64,000 nt of DNA. It comes from Galerina marginata. Taxonomy: Eukaryota > Basidiomycota > Agaricomycetes > Agaricales > Galerinaceae. The first letter of the stretch is position 1. Every line of letters begins with the position of its first letter. A model generated the notes under the pieces. The model worked only from the letters and a program-made list of their open reading frames with translations, ran no database searches and had not been told where the DNA came from. Shown here piece after piece: positions 35,997 to 47,570 of this stretch. Location: assembly GCA_023014335.1 (NCBI GenBank), contig JAECYW010000004.1:1736001-1800000 (forward strand). Direction: 5' to 3'. A program made the translations under genes and the position numbers.

Positions 35997-38900
35997 ACAC
36001 GATTCATGGTAAACTTGAACACGATTCCGTAAACCACCTATAAATTCCTAGTTTACAATCGCTTTCAACTTGCTTACCCGGGCTAGTATTCACTATTAGG
36101 TGTCGTTCTTGTAAACCTGAACCCAGTTCCGCTTTCATCTCATTTTGCCTCCGATAAATTAAATAGATCTCCGTGGTCATTGAACGCAGAAAATTCCGAA
36201 TTTCGAACTGAGTTCTGACACAGGGTTAGGTAGCTGTCCGTAGCTTTCTGCTTGTATTCCGTAGACTTACGTAGTACAATTTTATTTTGTAAACTTTCAA
36301 CGTGTAATGACCATCCTATAATTCCTAGTCAATTGTTCAATGGGTTTTCGAATTGGGGGACGGCGCTGCCAATCCACGTGGCCGCGTAGCAGAAGGTCAC
36401 CTGTTAGTGCTCTAGGCTGGCTTCCGAGAGCTACACGACACTTAAATATGTTCTGAAAGCAGAATACTGCTCAAATAGATCTATTCTATCAAACCTACCA
36501 GCCAAAATTCATTTATTTAACAACCGAAAAAAGTTATTGGGAAAAAGCTGCTTTGTTGTCCCTTATTTATTTCGGAGCCTTGCAGTCCGCAATGCCAGTG
36601 ACTGGCATCAACACTCACCCGCTCCACCACCATCGCGCTGCATTCCACCGATCCGACTTCAAGATCTGCTCGCTCCTAGTAGGTCAGTCCCTCTTCTGTG
36701 TTTATCGAGGCAGCGGGGACTATTACCGGCCTCCGACTTCACAGCAACCATCGAACACGGTGCTCGCTCGATCGTCGTGACGTGCGGATTGTGACTGGGT
36801 GAGCCCGCGATTTTCTTCGCGCACAAACTCATTCTCAATCCACCAGCACCCACTACATTATGTGGAAGATACCGTTGGCCTATGCACATCAAGGCGGAAC
36901 CCTCAACTCCGACTTTCAAGGGAACACCCCATTATCCGAGTTGCCCGCCTTTAAAGGCACGCCGTGTTCGTACGCGTTCTACACGCAGGAGTGCAATTCA
37001 AGGGAGAAAGATTATCCAAGAGTAGGTTTCCAGTCTCACTAAATGTTTCTATTACCCTGGTTCATCACCCCGCCGTGCGTGGCTTCTTGGTACGTCGGTC
37101 CTCCACCCTATCTTCGGACATTTTGGGTTATACTGATCTTCCGCCCTAGTAAAACGATAGTGAAGAGGTACGGGCGATGAGCTACCCGTCGAATACGTGG
37201 TTCAAGACGTTTACCTTCGTTCCGAGTCCCCATTGCGCACTATAGACATGCAGCTTCTGTCCTCTTCCTTTCCTTAACCGCCGATTATCAACTTTGTAAC
37301 ACTTCATAACCGAGCTGTAACCCGGGTGCTGAAATTGTCGCTCTCAATTGCTGGATTTCACCAATCTTCCTCGACATCTCACTCCTAGTAGTGCCTTGTT
37401 TCTGGTTATCCGACTGCTGGGAACAGGTGCTGCTGGGCTTATCCGACCACAGCTTTCTATAACCGTGATACAAGTTCACGATCTCAATTCCTCGGGCGCT
37501 GGATACTTGTTCCTGCAAGGTTTCGTGCATGGGACTTTTGGAGGACAACAAACAGAAAGGGGCGAGAATGAGTAGGCAAACGTGCTCTGTTAAGGAGTCC
37601 AAGAAGGAATCGGATGGGCATAAAAAGGCTTTGAGGAGGGTAGCCAGCAACTCGCGACGCGCCGTTGTGAAGTAGGCGGCTCTTCCAGCATACCCATGCT
37701 CCAAGCTCAAACATTGCTACTCTTCCAGTCCACCAGCTCACACAGGCTATCACCAGCAGAATTTCTCAGTGTGCCAGCGAATCCCGTGCTGATATCTGGG
37801 ATTTTCATCTGGTACCCACTCTCAGGCCAAACACTCCTACGCCTTGGTCCTCTATCTCAACACTCCGCCTACACCACGTCCATTTATCCACTATGGTGTC
37901 TGCGCCAACTCGATTACCGCCTCTGTTTGGGGTGTGGTAATGTTTATCCGTCTGGCTCTTGGTGGACTGTCACCTTGCGGAGTGGAGGTGAAGATCCTAA
38001 GGAATGGACCGTGTCAGTTGTTGGACCTTCTAGAGGGAAGACAGCATTGGCAGCATTACGGGCGCAAACCCGCAGACACAGTAGCGAGCAGCAAGCACCC
38101 CCGAAGCACCCTCCCTGTAAAGTGTAATCTCTGGGTGTGGAGCGAGGCGAGTTGGAATGCAGTGCTCGTGGGGGCCTGTTCCACGAAGTGGAGGCTGAGC
38201 GCTGAGGGGTTGGCACGAGGGCGGCGTAGCAGTATTCGGAGGAGCACTATTGACAAAAGCAGCGGAGTGGACATGGGTGGAGCCGGACTGAGTTAATCCG
38301 GCATGCTCAGATGAGTTCTGTGCGACAACAAAGAGGTGGATGACCTCTGACAAAAATGATGGATTTGCAGATAGAGGAGGGACCGTGGGCGGGAGGATTG
38401 ATTTTGAGCGCTCGCAGGAGTACCATGCAACGACTGCAAGGAGGACAACCAGGTTCGAGAACTCATGAACCTCCTCAGAGCGCTCTCGGGAGCGCCGCGC
38501 GATAGAGTCTACTCGCTCCCACCTAGATCTGCCCCGCTCTCAATACGTCAGCGTGTACGACAAATTTGTTAGATTCTATTACTGTGCTTATTATGAGGTC
38601 AATGGCAGAATAAGCCCCAAACCCTCGTCCTGCGATTACCGATCTTATACCTTCGAACAGGGCTCTAGCTCCTGGTGGAATTTTAGACTCGCAGATTGAC
38701 TCTCAGGAGTGGGCCGAGAATATGGGCTTGGTAACGCCGACTAAGCCATACTGAATAAATTAGTTACGTCTTTGACGTCTACGTTACTGGGCCAAAGATA
38801 TGGCGACAATTAACTATACGACTAGGATGGACATTTTCTGAATATTGTAGTATTCCAATATTCCAGTCGGTAACTAGCGGGAGGAGAATCAGAATTGTAT

Positions 38901-39012
38901 TGCCTTCTACCTAGCTTTGGCACCAGCAGAACTCGTCTTAAGGAGTGAATCCACCATTCACAGATCTCCATGGGATTATCTCAGCCAATCTGGTGAAACC
39001 ATGTCCTTGTGC
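35997..39012. other. 3 kb region without a supported gene
   Basis: Short frames at 36.5-37.1 kb (plus), 37.29-37.75 kb (minus) and 37.7-38.3 kb (both strands) have no recognised motif. Codon-scale features are weak, and frames on opposite strands overlap. A dispersed repeat lies at 38100-38185. The sequence just before 39013 shows no match to the outside of the right arm of the inverted duplication. Confidence 0.45.
38100..38185 (-). repeat. dispersed repeat, copy matching 54620-54710
   Basis: On the minus strand this reads gagcactgcattccaactcg then a (c/t)tc-rich link, cacaccc and gag. The plus strand at about 54655 reads gagcactgcatttcaactcg with the same following motifs. The two copies lie in opposite orientation and are diverged. 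Confidence 0.5.
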
Positions 39013-40352
39013 CCATTTGTGGCCATCGATTCTTATGCCATTTGTGGAGAGAACCACTGATCAATTCGAGAATCACTGCCCTTGTGATGAATTGGAGTCA
39101 ATTTTCTTATGCCATTTGTGTGGAGAGAACCACTGTCCTCGGGATTGTATTCGGGCTTTTCAAATAACACTGCATGGACGCTGACTGGGACGGGCACCGC
39201 TAGCAAGAACGCATAAAGTGATAAATTCCCATGATCATTGCGACTTTCATTTGACGGCCAGCCTTTTAAACAGAGCAATCACAATCTTGATTCGCTACTC
39301 CAACGCTCTTGATTCGCTACTCTAACGCCAGTACTACCCTCGAGTTCATGTCAACGACCGTACAGGCAACGAACGTACAAGCCTTTCAAAACCCAGCTCT
39401 AGGATATATCGTTTCCGATGACAAGATTCTGACCACCCATTCGTCGGACCAGATCAAGTCAACACTTGGGCGTTGCTCCCTAGAAGATCAGGTGAGTGTT
39501 GCGTCTGCTCTTCTTTTCTCTTACTAACGAAACATTCAGCATGATGTAGATATTGGAAAATACCGACAAGAACAACGACTCAGGGCTAAGCAGCGTATTG
39601 CTCTTTCCCAAGTAAAGACCATGACATGCGTAGCACAGCAGTGCGTGACTTTCCGACAAGACCGTGAATCACAATTCCTCCTCCATGTTGTTGACTCCGG
39701 TGGCGAGCATACCCCACAGACAGCTTACTACCAGGCTACACTAGCGCTGGATACTCTCAAGTCCGAAGAGGACCTGCTTCTATCCCGACTCAGGGAATCC
39801 GAACTATCGGTCGTACTAATTCAAAATGAAATCAGAGATGCTCGAGTCCGCCGCAAATGCGCAGAGCATCAAGTGAATGACCTCGTTACCCACTTATTTA
39901 GTCAACGCCTGCCTCCTTGTCGCACTTACGAAGCTTTCTATCCAACTCTCCCAGCTTCGGTTCTGCAATCATACCAAGCAAGTCTTGAGAATTATCTCTC
40001 TCGGGACTGGGGTATTGAATTAAGCATCCCATCCTCGCCACATTCTTCCGATTCGGACGGGTCGGATGAAATATCGTCGGATGAAATGTCGGTGGAAGAC
40101 GGGTATGTCTTTATAATCTTTGATTTCGACTCAGCATTTCAACAATTTTCTCCAGATGGTCTGGGTCTTTTTCGTCTCTACCCTCAAAGATTTAGCTAGT
40201 AATTCTTGTATTTTGGACTTGACTTTATTTTTATAGATTTTTTTTTGGTGTTCGAATTAAACCAAGTAAATCAACAATCCAAACGGTTCGACTCAAACTA
40301 CTTACTGGTTATTATTGTGCCATGTCAATTCATCTAATCCACCTGGCCCTGG
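39013..40352 (+). repeat. left arm of a 1.3 kb inverted duplication
   Basis: This segment is the reverse complement of 47729-49034. From about 39240 to 40352 the two arms align at a constant coordinate sum (88081), so there is no net indel. The encoded proteins are identical. Only a few substitutions occur near the outer end, plus one extra block of about 35 bp in this arm near 39030-39065 that repeats neighbouring sequence. Outside 39013 and inside 40352 the arms stop matching. Confidence 0.92.
39348..40196 (+). CDS. uncharacterised three-exon gene in the inverted duplication, left copy
   Basis: Unknown family. Exons 39348-39491, 39540-40102 and 40157-40196 give 248 residues. The start MSTTVQATNVQAFQNPALGY is followed by HSSDQIKSTLGRCSLEDQ, a charged helical region (KYRQEQRLRAKQRIALSQVK), the family signature CVTFRQDRESQFLLHVVDSG then YYQATLALDTLKSEEDLLLS, a probable coiled coil (RLRESELSVVLIQNEIRDAR), and a Ser/Asp/Glu-rich acidic C-terminus. 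There are no catalytic motifs, signal peptide or membrane segments. An exact copy lies at 47885-48733 and a diverged paralogue at 46054-46908 with the same two intron positions. Helical middle plus acidic tail suggests a nuclear or scaffold protein, but this is only a guess. Confidence 0.7.
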
Positions 40353-40509
40353 CGAATCTATGGGTAGTCAAAGGTGGAAGTTTTTGTGGAATAAGAACAG
40401 GCTATTATCAACTTTGAACTGGCTCCGAGTACAGAATCCCTGCCCAAGATTGGATTCGGGTTACGACTGAAGCAAGGAACCGTGGAGAGAGGTTGCAGGA
40501 ATGATGTTT

Positions 40510-40620
40510 TTCTGTCGTTCCTGAGGGTCCCACGTGTGTGTTCTATTTTTTAACGACTTCCTCAACTGGCAAGCCACGGCAAATTACCATGACCTTATTG
40601 AGTTAAGTATGATGGCTTGA
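40510..40620 (+). repeat. single copy of the ~120 bp unit tandemly repeated at 47.1-47.6 kb
   Basis: Matches the right-hand array in the same orientation: ttctgtcgttcctgagggtc, then ttttaacgacttcc, ctggcaagcca and ggcaaattaccatgacctta. The downstream stretch 40629-40705 (gactggacaggctgatccga onward) also matches 47603-47680 directly. The direct orientation contrasts with the inverted outer arms. Confidence 0.8.
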
Positions 40621-40714
40621 AGGAATGCACTGGACAGGCTGATCCGAGGAATTCTCATGTTGGGATCCTAATTGTGTGGGGTCGAGTCACTAGCTTTGGG
40701 AACACTAGATAGAT

Positions 40715-40765
40715 CATTCCCTTCCTCCTCCTTTGTGGTCCAATCAGGACGCTTATTACTGGCAG
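40715..40765 (+). repeat. 51 bp inverted repeat, left copy
   Basis: cattcccttcctcctccttt and the next 31 bases are matched, with a few mismatches, by the reverse complement of 46976-47026. The pair brackets 6.2 kb containing the WD40, Q/S/P-rich and paralogue genes, like a terminal inverted repeat of a nested element. Confidence 0.75.
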
Positions 40766-40953
40766 TACACTCCAAATCCTTGCTTTCGCGATGGCTGGAA
40801 ATTCGCTTTTGCTGATGTACGTCTAATTACGATAACAGGCATTCTGGCAGAGATGAGATGCCCTATATCTAGCAGACCAACTCCCACGACTCGTATTATA
40901 AAAGGATCACATTTAGTGAGCGTCTATACGGCTGGGTCAGATGCAATCAAACC

Positions 40954-43115
40954 TCAAATGATTCTCCTACCTTGATCGACAAACTTGGGTAACAGGGCCC
41001 TTGCATGACCTCTGTGTGCGATAGGTCGGACCTCCAGGGAAAGAGATACATCCGCGGGAATTGTAGATGGGCGTTGGTTTGTGTATAACGAAGTGTCTTC
41101 CGTAGCTTTTGGTGCATCAACTTCGATAGTGACCAGAAGCTGACCCTCTTCTGCCTTATTTGATTCTGAAGTTGGGCTCACCAGCGAGGAGGAAAGGAGT
41201 GATAGGTTTGGAAGTAGGACTAGGGATGTCAGAAGCTGACAGATAATATAGACTAGGACGGAGAGAAGGATGATCTGGACCGACGAGTAACTGCCTGAGG
41301 ACTTTTTGGAAACTTTCATACAGTGAATGCCAGCCTACGATGGAGATGACATTAGATAGACATAAGAAAACAACGGGAATCTTACCGTCCAAATAGTAAT
41401 AGAACTCTCATTACCATTGGCAGAAGATGCAGCGGCTATCATATCCTGGCCGTTAAAGCTAGTGGCCTGTCTTATTATTTCATTAGGAATGGGAAGACAC
41501 GGGAAAGAAGGCTTCACCACAGACGTGAATTGCCTGAAGAGTAGCTCCGTTGCCTATAAAATTTTGTCGGGTATGTTAAATAGCATCAAGGACGACTACA
41601 TACCTGGTACTTTAAGCGTGGCCACACGGCGTACTTCACGATCTCGAGCATGGTAGATGTTGAGACGTCCTCTGGTTGATAAAGCGACAACATAATTTCC
41701 ATCGCGCAGTGTAGAGATACCTTGCGAGCAGCAAAAGTTCACTTCATACCGGCCAGAACACATGGTACCAAATTTTGTCGTGTCGTAAATATCAAATCCA
41801 TCCTTGAGATTGAAGACAAGTAGACGAGCATCTGCGAGCAAGACTGCATTTCCCCTGAGCGCCAATCAATTGTAAGTGGTTATAAGAATGTGTATGGCTC
41901 CTTACAGCTGCCTTTCGTCAGCCGCCCCTTCGCGCTGACCTAGAGTATGTTCCTCCACTAATTTCCATGGCTCGATGGAGAACTTTTGGCTGGAACAGTG
42001 ACAGGTTAGAGAGATATTAAGCCGTGTGCCCTGAATAGCCGTACATTAAGACGTTTTCTCGTAAGCCCACCAGGACATGGGAGCCGTTGCCCATGAAAGC
42101 AACGAACCGGGGTTCACAGAAGGCCACGGGACTTGGAATCTCTTGTGACGTCAGCATCCCTTAAAAAGAATGCAAGTCAGCCTCAATCGATGAGCGAAAG
42201 CGAGTAATACATACCGTTACTCGCAACATCCCAAAGGCGGACACTGGCTACGCCTTGTCCAACCGAGACAAGGCGGTTGGTGGATGCGCAAAAATCAATG
42301 GACTGCACAGCCACCAATGAAGCACCATCTCCGTGAGCTTTTACGTTGCAAACTTCGACGAGACGCCTCTATCAAATGGCTGGTTAGGTAATTGGAATTA
42401 ATGTTTGCCGTTTACGCACGACTTCATTCTTCAAACTAAAGACCACAAGGTGGCCACGGGTGGTTCCAGCAACCAAAATGTCGGTTGACACCCAGATGAG
42501 CTCGGAAATTCCACCGAATTCGAAAGACATGATCTTAAACTGTTGGGGGGAATTGGTTTCTGCCGCTAAGTCGTACAGAAAGATGCTTCCCAGTTCGTCT
42601 GAGAAATGTACCGTTATTTATCAGCGATCATTCTATTGAAAGAGGGTTACTTACTGGCGGCAGCTATCAAATTCCCTCCTCCTGGTTGGATTTTGATGGT
42701 GGTAATACCATGGTACTTAGTTTCGTACTTTCTGTGAAAAAAAATACCGAGCTCCTAGGCACGTATCATAAGAAGCAGATGAAAATAAGGAACTGAGCAT
42801 ACGTTGGTAGAGTGAAATCCGAGTCCCATCAAGGTGATTTGTAGCATTGAATAGTGTAGTGACGAGGAGAAAAGGCGGGGAGAATAGGCTTACGATTCTG
42901 GTCAGTAAGGGGCTGAATTTAAGGCTCATTGACGACTTGAAAGTAGTCAGTCGGTTAATACGGCGAGTCAGGATCTTGTTTTTGCTCTGAGATTCCATGT
43001 CCGATCCAGTAATCAGCACCGGCCAAACTTGGTAATCTTCGTCCGAATTTGGATATCTTCCGTTGATCCGTAGATTCCGCTGAAACCTGATCGACTGGTT
43101 CACAAAAATCCGCTC
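40954..43115 (-). CDS. WD40-repeat protein with C-terminal membrane anchor (5' end unresolved)
   Basis: A multi-exon beta-propeller-like protein. Spliced segments read GITTIKIQPGGGNLIAAADE, LGSIFLYDLA, SELIWVSTDILVAGTTRGHL, VQSIDFCASTNRLVSVGQGV, ASVRLWDVAS, EPRFVAFMGNGSHVLVGLRE and YVVALSTRGRLNIYHARDRE, the alternating GxxxxS/T...WD-like pattern of WD40 blades. The C-terminus switches to one hydrophobic helix (SVQIILLSVLVYIICQLLTS) followed by a soluble tail ending KFVDQGRRII. This suggests a membrane-anchored propeller with its bulk on the cytosolic side. The first clear exon starts after an acceptor at 43116-43121 (ERIFVNQSIRFQRN). A short upstream exon beginning MFSILHVIVDVARS near 43270 is possible but unproven. 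The same architecture occurs at 55000-56790. The function is unknown. Confidence 0.65.
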
Positions 43116-43325
43116 CTAAAGTGGAATTCGAAAGCTGACAGACATTACTAAATAAGTACAGTTATAGGAACCAATAGCGAAGCCTTTGACAATACAACTA
43201 CAACGACCAGACTTGGAATTTCGGCGAGCGGGCTACATCTACGATGACGTGCAGAATACTGAACATCCAAAAAAAGTGAATTTACAACGATATCGGATTC
43301 TGGACTATAGCGACTGCTCAGTAAT

Positions 43326-45643
43326 TCAAGGCGATGGCGGGCGGGGGTTGTAGTCTCGGGGTTCTTTGATCTTGACCGGCTTGTTGCTATATTTCTATGT
43401 TAAATGATAGCACGGCAGAGAAAATCAAGAACTAGACTTACCGGCCCTCGACGAACCACTCTTGAGACATCTCTGTCAGGTGGTCCTTGGCATATTTCAC
43501 GCTCTTTGCACGGTTGAGTTCTTTCTGGTACTCACGGACATGGTCGTTAAAGAAGAGTCTCGCGTCGTAATTCACAAAGCTTTCAGTTCGTAAGCCTTTT
43601 AAAATGCGCAGAACCTTCCAGGAAGACTATATCAAGACACCGATCATTGATACGGAGAAAGAACGACTCTTACAGAGATATGGCCCCACATCAAGAAATC
43701 TTCATGGAATTGACCGCCAAAGGCCTCTGGGTGGAGAACCCCCGGGGATTTGGCAGTGCCAAAGGCGACCACGTGCGCAAAATTCTTGCAGCAGGTACAG
43801 TTAAAATGTTTCCTGTTGCCCTAATAAGTGATTCAGTAAGTAGTTTCGAAACTACGTATGGGATAACGGGTTACCCCTTTGTCTATTTCTTTCTCGTGGC
43901 AGTACAGGAGGTCTTCGAGTTTGTCCATGATGGGTAATTTCGTTATCTGCGGGCTTTTCAACCACTTCATGTCGTAGAACTCGATGACGCACTCATAGCA
44001 CTTCACATCCATGTAGTTTTTAAGCCGCCGGTCCAGTTCTTCCATGAGCTAGAAAGTATTCCTCAGCGTTGTGTCTGGAACATATTAAATGGAGCACTTA
44101 CGATTGCCTGAAGTCTCGACCTTAGAATCTTGTGTTCTGGAAAATGTGTCTTATTATAGGCGAACACGTGCTCCAGCACAAACTCCCATCTTGAACCCGG
44201 TTCGACAACACCGTTCAGTGGCGGGATGCAACAGCCATTGCCTAGCGCCGTTGCTTCAAAAAGGTTTGCCAACACCGTGATTTTTTCGTGATCTACTGGC
44301 GGCATTTCCCTACCAAGGGCGGAAGCCAGCGTTCGCGCTGTAGGCAAGTTGTTGGGCTGAGAAGACTTTACGACGGGGGCACCTGAGACTTGAATAAAAC
44401 TGAACTCTTGACCGGACACATCCGATGTCGATTGCTGGGCTGTCGAGCCTCTCGAGCGCTTACCCGTTGATCCCGCCGAGTGCTTACCCGCTGACCCTTT
44501 CGAACGCTTACTCGTCGAGGCTTGGGCATTTGTGGGCGGGGCGGCCGTCATCGCCGTTGACGTCTGAGCAGTTAGGTGTTGCGAGGGCTGGGAGTGCGAC
44601 GGGCCAGGGGGTGGTCCCGTTGAGTACTGCGAGGGCCAGGGCTGGGAGGTTTGTACATGATGAGTTGCTTGTTGGGCCATTGAAAATTGCGAGGGCGGGG
44701 CATGCTGGGCTGCGTGCTGTGATGTTGGGTACGGCTCGGGGTGTCGAGATGCATGGTGCGTTGAGTAATTCGAGGGCCCGTACTGCTGGACAGGGTGCGC
44801 AGCCATTGCTGACTGAGTCGGCTCCGGGGAAGTTGCCGCATAGAACGCATTACCTTGAACATTTCCCTGAGGGAAACCACCTTCGCCCTCGTAGTTCTGG
44901 TTGAAGCCATAAGAGCTATGGGCAAACTGTTGGGCTTGAGCCTGAGCCTGACGAGGTGGGCGAGAATATTCTGTCAGTCTACTGCTTGAATAACGAGACT
45001 AAATGACCGCACATGTTGGGCTTGAGCCTGAGCCTGACGAGGTGGGCGAAAGTTTAAAGGAATATTCTGTTAGTCTACTGCTTGAATAACGAAAATAAAT
45101 GACCGCACATGTTGAGCTTGAGCCTGAGCCTGACGAGGTGGGCGAAAGTTTAAAGGAATATTCTGTCAGTCTACTGCTTGAATAACGAAAATAAATGACC
45201 GCACATGTTGAGCCTGAGCCTGAGTCCAGGTAAAATTATTTTCGAGGTGGGCGAGAATATTCTGTCAGTCTACTGCTTGAATAACGAGACTAAATGACCG
45301 CACATGTTGGGCTTGAGCCTGAGCCTGACGAGGTGGGCGAGAATATTCTGTCAGTCTACTGCTTGAATAACGAAAATAAATGACCGCACATGCTGAGCCT
45401 GAGCCTGAGTCCAGGTAAAATTATTTTCCGTGATTGTTGCTTCCGCCCCCGATACTGGAAGCATGGCCATAATCGACATCGGAAAGTCCTCATTCGGATA
45501 TCTGAAAAGGAGGGTTGCATGAATGATCTGAATGACAAGAGAAGGAATTAATCATAAACTTACGGAGCAGGGGCAAGATTTTGAGGAGCGTAGGAGTTGG
45601 GAGCGAATGGCGCCTCAGCGCTTTGCTGGTCTTGACTATCCAT
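43326..45643 (-). CDS. uncharacterised Q/S/P-rich protein with micro-exon array
   Basis: Starts MDSQDQQSAEAPFAPNSYAP. The N-terminal half is disordered, rich in Gln, Ser, His and Pro (QQYGPSNYSTHHASRHPEPY), with a Lys/Ser/Gly patch (SKRSKGSAGKHSAGSTGKRS) that may be a nuclear signal. The C-terminal half is ordered: ARTLASALGREMPPVDHEKI, GSRWEFVLEHVFAYNKTHFP, EHKILRSRLQAI / LMEELDRRLKNYMDVKCYEC, then HPEAFGGQFHEDFLMWGHIS, FVNYDARLFFNDHVREYQKE and a final exon NKPVKIKEPRDYNPRPPSP. I recall similar C-terminal domains in agaricomycete proteins with Ser/Gln-rich leaders but no known role. Between exon 2 (...TWTQAQAQH) and AQAQAQQFAHSS lies a minisatellite carrying repeated candidate micro-exons. 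Exon limits in the 43.6-43.9 kb part are uncertain. Confidence 0.6.
44931..45425 (-). repeat. 86-97 bp minisatellite carrying repeated 15-21 nt micro-exons
   Basis: Five full units and a partial one. On the minus strand each unit has an acceptor (cctcgtcag), a 21-nt open block encoding AQAQAQH, a possible donor (gtgcgg), a ctgac branch-site-like motif and the next acceptor. The implied introns are 65-75 nt, the normal size in this window. Candidate micro-exons are 45013-45033, 45109-45129, 45205-45219 (short variant) and 45304-45324. All keep the frame because their lengths are multiples of three. Confidence 0.85.
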
Positions 45644-46053
45644 GGTGTAGATTGTAAAATTCGAACAACCGCATTATAACTCGCGGAGTCCTGACATAGA
45701 CTTAAATTGGCAATTGGAAATCCTGGTTGGATTCCACAAAAACCTATCAGTGTCACGGCTACCCTATTTTGGTCCACGAAGAAGGTGGCCTCAAGGCAGA
45801 TTCACCCATAGATCCGGGTAATTCAAGCTTCAAGTCGCCTCGTTGTCCGAGTCGGTTTGCTTGGTCGCGACTTTAGCCAGCTCAGATGGAGGCAGCAATC
45901 GGCGAGAAAGAATTGCAGACTCAGGTTTAAAACAAGACCTTTCGTACTAGTTATGGGTTCATGGCAGTGAAACAGGCGGGCGCTAATAAAAATGCTGGAC
46001 GTACAGTAAAAATACAGAAAATAAAATACAGATATTTGTAAATTGTTGTTACA

Positions 46054-46908
46054 TCACGAGAAAGAGTCCTGAAGCACCTCTACCTCTAAAACAAAAGGGG
46101 GGTAAGAATTCAGCCAAAATCAGCAAATTAAAAGCGATACCTAAGCTCTCATCCTCCGACATTCCATTTGATTCAGGTGAATCAGTGAAAAGCGAGGTGA
46201 GTCCGTTTAACGTATTTGCCCCCACACGCCATCCATGAGGGACATAGTTGTCGAGGATGGCTTGATAAGCTGACATGATAGCTGACGGAATAGCCGGAGA
46301 GAAGTGTTCGTCTGACTGATGCTGACGAGATCGTATGTTTGTGAGGTCGCCCACTTGAAGCTCTGCCGGGGAGGAGCGTTCGTCCGTTGACTGATGTTGC
46401 CGAGGTAGTGTGTTTGTGAGGCGGGTCACTTGAAGCTCTGCAGCTGTAATGTGGGCTCGCGCTTCTTCGACCTCATCCTGAATCACGGCGTTCATGAGTT
46501 GAGACTCCCTGAGTCGGGATAGAAGTAGGTCCTCTTCGGCCTTGAGAGTATCCAGAGCTAGTGTTGCCTGGTAATATGCTGTCTGTGGGGTATGCTCGCC
46601 ACCGGAGTCAACCATGTGAAGAAGAAATTGTGATTCACGGTCTTGTCGGAATGTCGCGCACTGGTATGCCATGGATGTTGCACTTCGCGCATGGGCAAGG
46701 GCAAGGTGTTGCCCTGTCATGTAACCTCGCGCTTCGCGGTGGATGCCAGTATCTGCATGCCGAGCATTCTGGGAATGTTTCAGTACAATAATACGAACGT
46801 GAAACACAAACGCACCTGGTTCCCCAGACCATAATGCCCAAGGGTTGACTTGAGTTGGTCTGACGAATGGGCGGTTAAACTGTTGTTGTTGAACGTGACG
46901 TGATCCAT
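46054..46908 (-). CDS. diverged paralogue of the inverted-duplication gene family
   Basis: Third member of the family at 39348 and 47885, on the minus strand inside the inverted duplication. Exon 1 starts MDHVTFNNNSLTAHSSDQLK and aligns with the flanking copies' HSSDQIKSTLG. The second exon carries CATFRQDRESQFLLHMVDSG, YYQATLALDTLKAEEDLLLS and RLRESQLMNAVIQDEVEEAR. It then has two similar blocks absent from the flanking copies (SSPAELQVGDLTNIRSRQHQ and its neighbour), a short internal duplication. The last short exon ends EVEVLQDSFS. Both introns sit where they do in the flanking copies, which supports the model. The signature region is far more conserved than the rest. Confidence 0.65.
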
Positions 46909-46975
46909 AGCGTGGTACCGAAAGGCGTGCATTGAATGAAGAACCCTGGTGGGCGTCGCGAAACAAAGATTACGA

Positions 46976-47026
46976 GTGCCAGTATTAAGCGTCCTAATTG
47001 GACCACAAAGGAGGAGGAAGGGAATG
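46976..47026 (-). repeat. 51 bp inverted repeat, right copy
   Basis: Partner of 40715-40765: its reverse complement reads cattcccttcctcctccttt and continues with few mismatches. The sequence just beyond (47027-47090) matches left-side sequence near 40390-40500 in direct orientation (caggctattatcaac, ctccgagtac, accgtggagagaggttgca). Confidence 0.75.
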
Positions 47027-47094
47027 ATAAGGACAGGCTATTATCAACCTTCGAACTTGCTCCGAGTACGGAACCGTGGAGAGAGGTTGCATAG

Positions 47095-47570
47095 CCAGTC
47101 CCACGCGTTCCACGTTTGTGTTCCATTTTTGAATGACTTCCTTAACTGGCAAGCCATGGCAAATTACCATGACCATAATTGAGTTGATCTTTTCAAACCA
47201 ACGCCTGACAGGTTTTCTGTCGTTCCTGAGGGTCCCACGTGTGTGTTCTATCTTTTAACGACTTCCTTAACTGGCAAGCCATGGCAAATTACCATGACCT
47301 TATTCAGTTAAGCATGATGGATGGTGAAAGACAGTCTTCTGTCGTTCCTGAGGGTCCCACATGTGTGTTCTATCTTTTAACGACTTCTTTAACTGGCAAG
47401 CCATGGCAAATTACCATGACCTTATTGAGTTAAGCATGATGGATGGTGAAAGACAGTTTTCTGTCGTCCCCGAGGGTCCCTGTTCTATCATTTAACGACT
47501 TCCTTAACTGGCAAGCCATGGCAAATTACCATGACCTTATTGAGTTAAGCATGATGGATGCTGAAATAAC
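47095..47570 (+). repeat. tandem array of a ~120 bp unit
   Basis: Three close copies start near 47216, 47337 and 47459, and a diverged partial copy runs 47095-47190. Each contains cctgagggtccc, a (t)ttaacgacttcc block, aactggcaagccatggcaaa and gaccttattgagttaagcat. A single related copy lies at 40510-40620. The short frames crossing it are repeat artefacts. Confidence 0.85.

Noticed and set aside
37288..38353. Several 100-150 codon frames on both strands
   Set aside because: They overlap, have no recognised domain and part of the region is a dispersed repeat; not enough to call a gene.
43647..43937. Plus-strand frame MAPHQEIFMELTAKGLW
   Set aside because: The minus strand here gives HPEAFGGQFHEDFLMWGHIS in continuity with downstream exons of the Q/S/P-rich gene, which fits better.
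47239..47433. Repeated short frame MCVLSFNDFLNWQAMANYHD in the tandem array
   Set aside because: The same translation recurs because the DNA unit repeats; it has no start context or extension and is a repeat artefact.
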